From Lachnospiraceae bacterium (lineage in GTDB: Bacteria; Bacillota_A; Clostridia; Lachnospirales; Lachnospiraceae), in assembly GCA_017416055.1 (NCBI GenBank), contig JAFQDI010000113.1, positions 1 to 9,977 of the forward strand: a stretch of 9,977 nucleotides of DNA. The letters are read 5' to 3'. Below, piece after piece: positions 6,571 to 9,977 of this stretch (positions are counted from its first letter, which is position 1; every line of letters starts with the position of its first letter). The translations under genes and the position numbers were made by a program. Under the pieces are notes generated by a model. It was not told the DNA's origin. It searched no databases and worked only from the letters and a program-made list of their open reading frames with translations.

Positions 6571-6610
6571 AGGCATAGTTATTGCGAGAAATCTCACAAT
6601 AATTATGCCT
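6571..6610 (-). terminator. Leader hairpin with T run upstream of the small gene (possible attenuator or sRNA end)
   Basis: AGGCATA-TTATTG-GAG (6571-6588) pairs with CTC-CAATAA-TATGCCT (6593-6610): 16 pairs plus two mismatch/wobble positions around an AAAT loop. On the minus strand it is followed by ATTTTTTATG, a proper terminator tail, yet it lies about 35-75 nt after the predicted start and about 27 nt before the gene. It could terminate a short RNA of about 80 nt or regulate the gene. On the plus strand the hairpin is also followed by T-rich sequence. Confidence 0.65.
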
Positions 6611-6650
6611 TTAATTCTTTTTATGGTCGTGGTAAAAACCAACTGTGGTG

Positions 6651-6679
6651 ATTATAGCAGGAAGAAAATCATTTGTCAA
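6651..6679 (-). promoter_or_regulatory. Perfect consensus promoter for the small gene or leader RNA
   Basis: Minus-strand TTGACA (complement of 6674-6679), an exact 17-bp spacer and TATAAT (complement of 6651-6656). Predicted start near 6644. It matches the sigma-A consensus at all twelve positions, unusually strong for a gene of unknown function. Confidence 0.85.
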
Positions 6680-6738
6680 CAACATCTTTTCTTCGTTCAG
6701 ATAAAACTCCAAAAACGCTCATACCATCACCTGTCCAC

Positions 6739-8799
6739 TTATTTTTCAACCACCGAATACCCCAACTTCATCAAGAGATTTTTTGATGATTTAAGCAACA
6801 TCTCGTCATACATATAGTAGTCATATTCCTCTGCACGGTGAGATGTCCCGGTAAGTTCAGCCGCTCGATCTGCCAAATGTGCAGAAAGTTCGCCCAACCC
6901 CTTGTATGTCGTCAAACATGCATGCAGCTTTGCAGGTGTGTTTTTCGTATTGAACCTTACTTTTCCTTTTTCACCTGTCTTAACCGTGATTTTGTTTTTC
7001 GCCAGTGGCAAATATTCTTCCAGAAGGTGATATGCATTCCAGCGGGCGTGCTCCTGCGCGAGCAGTGCGTTTCGCTTACTTCTGACAAAATATTCCTGAT
7101 ACTTGTAAGCGTCTTCACGGCGAGGATACTTTTCTTCAATCAGCTTCGTGTTCTCGCCCTTGCCGTCTTTCACATAATCCAGTCCCAACAGATTCAGCTT
7201 CAGACGCAGATTCATTGCCGCATAGAGATTCGAATAGCGCGTAAAGTAATCAAATCCATTCCACTCCTCCTCTGCCTTTCGCTTCACCGTCTCTGCAAAC
7301 CCGGGAGTTTCGCTCGCATCCTTCATGGACTGCTCTGTATACACTTCATTTAGTCTCTTTGCCATAGTTGAAAGGCTGTCATTGACAATCATCTCATGAG
7401 TAAACACCTGATCCACTTTACCGAAGTACGTCACCAAGTCGTCGTCCTTCGTATAGGATTCTTCACTGTGAATATACAGATGGAAATTGTGTTCTCCGTC
7501 CAGCATGGATCTAAGTCTGGCACCGATCTCAATATTGCAGTAATCATCTTTGGAGTCCACGATCACGTAACTGAATGTTTTCTCCTCACATATCTTCTTT
7601 CCCACCCATGACAACGTCTCTCTTGAACCGGGCTCCTTGTCCGAAGACTCTGTGATAAAGGGAAGTTCGGGAAGTGTAAAATAATCATCTTTCTTCCTTT
7701 TCAGTTCTTTCAGGACATTCTCCAGGCTCTGAATATCCCAGTCGTCTGATTTCGCTGAAGGATCGAAAATATAGTAATTCACAGGAAAGACTTTATATTC
7801 GTTGTCCTCAAATTTGACAAGCTGATTGTTTAAGATTGATTGACGATACAGTTCTCTGCCAAGACGTTCAAAGCCCAGATGGAAAACGTTGATTTTGACA
7901 TCCGGTCTGATCGACGCATCCGCATCAATAAACTCTTTCGGCAAGTACTGTGTGATCGGATGTTCCTCCATAAACGTTCTCGCCAGCAATTCCTTTGAGC
8001 AGAATGTGGTGATCCATGAGCCGAACCCACTTTTTTCGATAATCTCCCGGCGGATCGTTGCCGTTTTCTCCTCCTCGATCTCCACATACAAATAAAAATT
8101 CTTCGTCTCCGTCTGAACAGATCGATAGTCAATATAGGTATTGATATAATCAAGATACTTCTCTTCATCGTTCGGACAAATCAGATTGTACCGGGTTGTT
8201 TTGTTCAGTTGACGGCTTTTCAACAGCTGTACCGAAAAGCCGTTTCGAAGCACCGCATACCCTGCTTCGATCAGCCCAACCACACGGTTCTTATTCGTAT
8301 TTTCATCCAGCAAGAGCACTGCTGCACCGTCTTTCGCATACTGCAAGGCGCGTTTGCTGTCGCCGAGAATGATATCGCAGCACGACTGATTCAATGCTTT
8401 GGAAAGGCGGAAATGGTTTCTCAGTGTTTGATTGAATATCTCCACCGCAGTACTGATGGTGGTCAGCAGTGCCAGCACTACACCTAACACATACACAAGC
8501 GTAAATACCGGAACAGTTTTCGCGAATCCGGCCACCCCCTCGGTTTTCACATCGCCCAAGAAGAGCTTAACTGCGCTCACAATACATTCCAGAATGTCTA
8601 AGGGATAGTTACTCTCCTCCCTCAATTCCCAAATCCTGTGCAGATACGGAACCAGATACAGTGCCAGGTTGATCATAAACACCGCACCCAAAAACAGGAA
8701 TTTTTCATTCAGTTTTTTTCTGTTCAATTTGGCGATAACAAACACGGTCAGCAACACAATTTCGATAATCATTAATAATATACTGATTTCTGTCCACAT
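6739..8799 (-). CDS. Membrane protein with TrkA_N/Rossmann-like segments and C-terminal RyR-like domain
   Basis: 686 residues from the ATG at 8799, which has AAGGAG about 8 bases upstream. A longer in-frame start at 8958 would place the promoter inside the gene. Hydrophobic helices lie at about 4-23, 33-52 and 96-120; the rest is cytosolic. Residues ~138-225 and ~300-475 look like nucleotide-binding Rossmann folds. The second has INVFHLGFERLGREL (303-317), a glycine-rich turn like TrkA_N/RCK domains, and SYVIVDSKDDYCNIEIGARL (410-429). The C-terminus has LLAQEHARW (579-587), the EHxRW signature of bacterial RyR domains, then a THACLTTY-like tail (HACLTTY, 626-632). TrkA_N domains bind NAD(H) or nucleotides and gate ion transport; RyR domains often accompany nucleotide-linked systems. 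No pore filter is visible, so channel activity is unproven. No terminator follows before the small gene. Confidence 0.75.
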   Translation of the reverse strand: MWTEISILLMIIEIVLLTVFVIAKLNRKKLNEKFLFLGAVFMINLALYLVPYLHRIWELREESNYPLDILECIVSAVKLFLGDVKTEGVAGFAKTVPVFTLVYVLGVVLALLTTISTAVEIFNQTLRNHFRLSKALNQSCCDIILGDSKRALQYAKDGAAVLLLDENTNKNRVVGLIEAGYAVLRNGFSVQLLKSRQLNKTTRYNLICPNDEEKYLDYINTYIDYRSVQTETKNFYLYVEIEEEKTATIRREIIEKSGFGSWITTFCSKELLARTFMEEHPITQYLPKEFIDADASIRPDVKINVFHLGFERLGRELYRQSILNNQLVKFEDNEYKVFPVNYYIFDPSAKSDDWDIQSLENVLKELKRKKDDYFTLPELPFITESSDKEPGSRETLSWVGKKICEEKTFSYVIVDSKDDYCNIEIGARLRSMLDGEHNFHLYIHSEESYTKDDDLVTYFGKVDQVFTHEMIVNDSLSTMAKRLNEVYTEQSMKDASETPGFAETVKRKAEEEWNGFDYFTRYSNLYAAMNLRLKLNLLGLDYVKDGKGENTKLIEEKYPRREDAYKYQEYFVRSKRNALLAQEHARWNAYHLLEEYLPLAKNKITVKTGEKGKVRFNTKNTPAKLHACLTTYKGLGELSAHLADRAAELTGTSHRAEEYDYYMYDEMLLKSSKNLLMKLGYSVVEK

Positions 8800-8851
8800 A
8801 ATCGGTTCTCCTTGGAAACAAGATGGTTTACCTATCCTCTTCTGCATATTT

Positions 8852-8879
8852 ATTATACAACATCCACTATTTTTGTAAA
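8852..8879 (-). promoter_or_regulatory. Promoter of the TrkA_N/RyR membrane protein gene
   Basis: Minus-strand TTTACA (complement of 8874-8879), a 16-bp spacer and TATAAT (complement of 8852-8857). Leader of about 45 nt before the ATG at 8799. Confidence 0.8.
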
Positions 8880-8891
8880 GAAAAATAGCGG
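8864..8891. promoter_or_regulatory. Operator-like inverted repeat over the -35
   Basis: CCACTATTTTT (8864-8874) and AAAAATAGCGG (8881-8891) form an 11-bp dyad with one mismatch and a 6-bp centre. It spans the -35 of the minus-strand promoter, a natural place for a repressor. Its A/T core resembles neither the GTAG boxes nor an intrinsic terminator. The binding protein is unknown. Confidence 0.5.
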
Positions 8892-8942
8892 CATTACTTT
8901 TGAACAAAAAGCAAAATTTTATTGTAAATAAACAACTTTCAT

Positions 8943-8971
8943 TTGACATAATTACCAATTTTCCTTATACT
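8943..8971 (+). promoter_or_regulatory. Promoter of the lipoprotein gene
   Basis: TTGACA (8943-8948), a 17-bp spacer and TATACT (8966-8971), 40 bp before the ATG at 9012. It is divergent from the membrane-protein promoter. Confidence 0.85.
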
Positions 8972-9011
8972 ATAACTGTACCATTACACAATTATACAAA
9001 GGAGGGGCAGT

Positions 9012-9854
9012 ATGAAAAAGAAATTATTGACCACTACATTGATGATGGCACTTATCCTACTTCTGACGGCCTGTGGCTGTAAGCATGAATGGAAGGAAGC
9101 CTCTTGCACTGAAGCAAAGACTTGCACATTGTGCGGTGAGATCGAGGGCGAGGCGTTGGGCCACACTTGGCAAGAAGCATCCTGCGAAACGAAGAAAACC
9201 TGTTCCACCTGTAATATTACGGAGGGTGAAGTACTCGGCCACGACTGGCAGGACGCTACGACTGAAGCACCTAAAACTTGTGCTCGCTGTCAACTGATGG
9301 AGGGTGAGAAGATCATCACGGATCCTCGATTCACCACAGCTTCCACTCTGGATTTGCAAGGAACGTGGATTTGCGAAACAAATATGTCCGGTGAGATGCT
9401 TGGTGCACCGACAGGCTTCCCCAATGGCGTGGACTGCACCTTATCTATGGAGTTTGGCAACTCCGGTAATCTCGCTTACAAATTTACGCTCAAGGATGAA
9501 GCTGCATTTAAGAAAGACTATCGGGAATTCACGATCGAGCAGACGTACTCCACCTTGGCACAGCAGGGCTTCAATAAGGAGGCTGCCGATGCGGCTATTC
9601 TGCAAAACACCGGTATGACGATGGAAGCATACGTCGATTATGTTTTGCAGTCCTTTGATTTCGGATCTTTGTTCCAGGCATTCAATATCACAGAAGTATA
9701 CTACGTAAAAGACGGCAAAATTTACACCGCCATGAGCTGGAGCAGTCCTCTGTTCGAGGACAGTGCCTATACCCTAAAGGACGGAATATTAATAATTGAC
9801 GCGGTTACCTTGGTAGAAGGCGGTGAACCGATGCAGTGGAAAAAAGCAGATTAA
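9012..9854 (+). CDS. Surface lipoprotein with Cys-rich HxW/CxxC repeats
   Basis: 280 residues. A lipoprotein signal peptide (MKKKLLTTTLMMALILLL) leads to the lipobox LTA-C21, so the mature protein should be lipid-anchored outside the membrane. Residues 25-100 are three 26-residue repeats of the form HxWxxAxCxxxKTCxxCxxxEGExLGH. The first two carry three cysteines each and the third lacks the first. The CxxC pairs resemble small zinc-ribbon or disulfide modules seen in secreted proteins of gut Firmicutes. Residues ~105-280, starting near LDLQGTWICE, look like a beta-rich, lipocalin-like extracytoplasmic domain of unknown ligand. AAAGGAGGGG precedes the ATG. Only 24 bp separate it from the CHR-family gene, so they are probably one operon. 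A metal-related or redox role is possible but not shown. Confidence 0.85.
   Translation: MKKKLLTTTLMMALILLLTACGCKHEWKEASCTEAKTCTLCGEIEGEALGHTWQEASCETKKTCSTCNITEGEVLGHDWQDATTEAPKTCARCQLMEGEKIITDPRFTTASTLDLQGTWICETNMSGEMLGAPTGFPNGVDCTLSMEFGNSGNLAYKFTLKDEAAFKKDYREFTIEQTYSTLAQQGFNKEAADAAILQNTGMTMEAYVDYVLQSFDFGSLFQAFNITEVYYVKDGKIYTAMSWSSPLFEDSAYTLKDGILIIDAVTLVEGGEPMQWKKAD
9084..9311 (+). repeat. Three tandem 78-bp coding repeats in the lipoprotein
   Basis: Units start at 9084, 9162 and 9240 (His25, His51, His77). They encode HEWKEASC/HTWQEASC/HDWQDATT, then KTCxxC and EGE. The protein repeat is clear while the DNA copies have diverged at many third positions, which points to old duplication rather than recent slippage. 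Confidence 0.8.
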
Positions 9855-9878
9855 TCTTTTAAAGGAGTGCATCCGGTA

Positions 9879-9977
9879 GTGTGTATATTACTTGATTTGT
9901 TTTTTACCTTTGCCAAAATCGGTTTGTTCACCTTCGGCGGCGGATATGCCATGATCTCCATGATCGAACATAACTGC
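9879..9977 (+). CDS. Chromate-transporter (CHR/ChrA) family protein, N-terminal fragment
   Basis: Thirty-three codons before the window ends. The translation from GTG at 9879 contains FFTFAKIGLFTFGGGYAMIS, the hallmark first helix and FGGGYAM loop of CHR-family (PF02417) transporters, which usually begin within about ten residues of this motif. GGAG (9864-9867) lies 11 bases upstream, slightly long; no better in-frame start is seen. In clostridia these are often short single-domain proteins encoded in pairs. The real substrate (chromate, sulfate or another anion) is not deducible here. Likely co-transcribed with the lipoprotein gene. Confidence 0.85.
   Translation, partial: MCILLDLFFTFAKIGLFTFGGGYAMISMIEHNC

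Noticed and set aside
6571..6610. Possible MITE or CRISPR repeat
   Set aside because: Only one copy of the palindrome is present, with no flanking duplication and no spacer series; no CRISPR, tRNA, rRNA or insertion sequence is visible anywhere in the window.
6669..6722. 17-residue minus-strand ORF (MSVFGVLSERRKDVVDK) just after the large membrane-protein gene
   Set aside because: It has an AGGTG-like site upstream but is too short to support, and its end overlaps the -35 of the next promoter; possibly chance.
8800..8958. 53-codon N-terminal extension of the TrkA_N/RyR gene
   Set aside because: The stretch contains the promoter and operator-like dyad, has odd composition, and lacks a good ribosome-binding site; ATG at 8799 has AAGGAG.
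9876..9890. GTAG box resembling the cluster motif near the CHR gene start
   Set aside because: Spacing to the TAC half is off by one, and it overlaps the likely start codon with no nearby promoter.

Overview
The window looks like chromosome of a low-to-medium GC Gram-positive, most likely a gut-type Clostridia (Lachnospiraceae/Ruminococcaceae-like; this is inference). The reasons are strong AGGAGG ribosome-binding sites, near-consensus sigma-A promoters (TTGACA/TATAAT with 16-18 bp spacers), a lysine (L-box) riboswitch on dapA, a YitT-family membrane protein, a ferredoxin-fused aldo/keto reductase, and a lipoprotein with the HxW...CxxC...EGExLGH repeats common in gut Firmicutes.

Layout. (1) 1-970, minus strand: the 5' two thirds of dapA, preceded by a leader with promoter, lysine riboswitch and intrinsic terminator, all readable in the sequence. 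(2) 968-2146, minus: an aldo/keto reductase with two C-terminal 4Fe-4S motifs. It is divergent from (3) 2338-3237, plus: a YitT-type (DUF161+DUF2179) membrane protein whose stop codon sits in the loop of a 17-bp perfect hairpin. (4) 3309-6190, plus: a three-gene cluster encoding a soluble SPFH/Band-7 coiled-coil protein, a divergent NAD-kinase-fold protein that resembles the mitochondrial NADK2 type, and an NrtR-like Nudix plus winged-helix regulator. The SPFH promoter and the separate NrtR promoter share a motif, GTAG-N8-TAC-(T/C)A, present three times and each time placed where a repressor would block transcription. (5) 6173-6679, minus: a small unknown protein converging on nrtR and sharing its terminator hairpin. 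It has a perfect-consensus promoter and a terminator-like hairpin in the leader. (6) 6739-8879, minus: a large membrane protein with three N-terminal helices, Rossmann/TrkA_N-like cytosolic segments and a C-terminal RyR-like EHxRW motif, driven by a promoter carrying an operator-like dyad. (7) 8943-9977, plus: a Cys-rich repeat lipoprotein, then the start of a chromate-transporter (CHR) family gene, probably co-transcribed.

The most promising candidate system is region 4, perhaps with region 6. An ADP-ribose/NAD-type sensor repressor with a degenerate Nudix box appears to control itself and a neighbouring SPFH + NAD-kinase-like pair. That suggests a pyridine-nucleotide-responsive membrane or scaffold module. 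The nearby TrkA_N/RyR protein is another likely nucleotide-sensing membrane protein. The functional link is inference; the shared promoter motif is seen directly.
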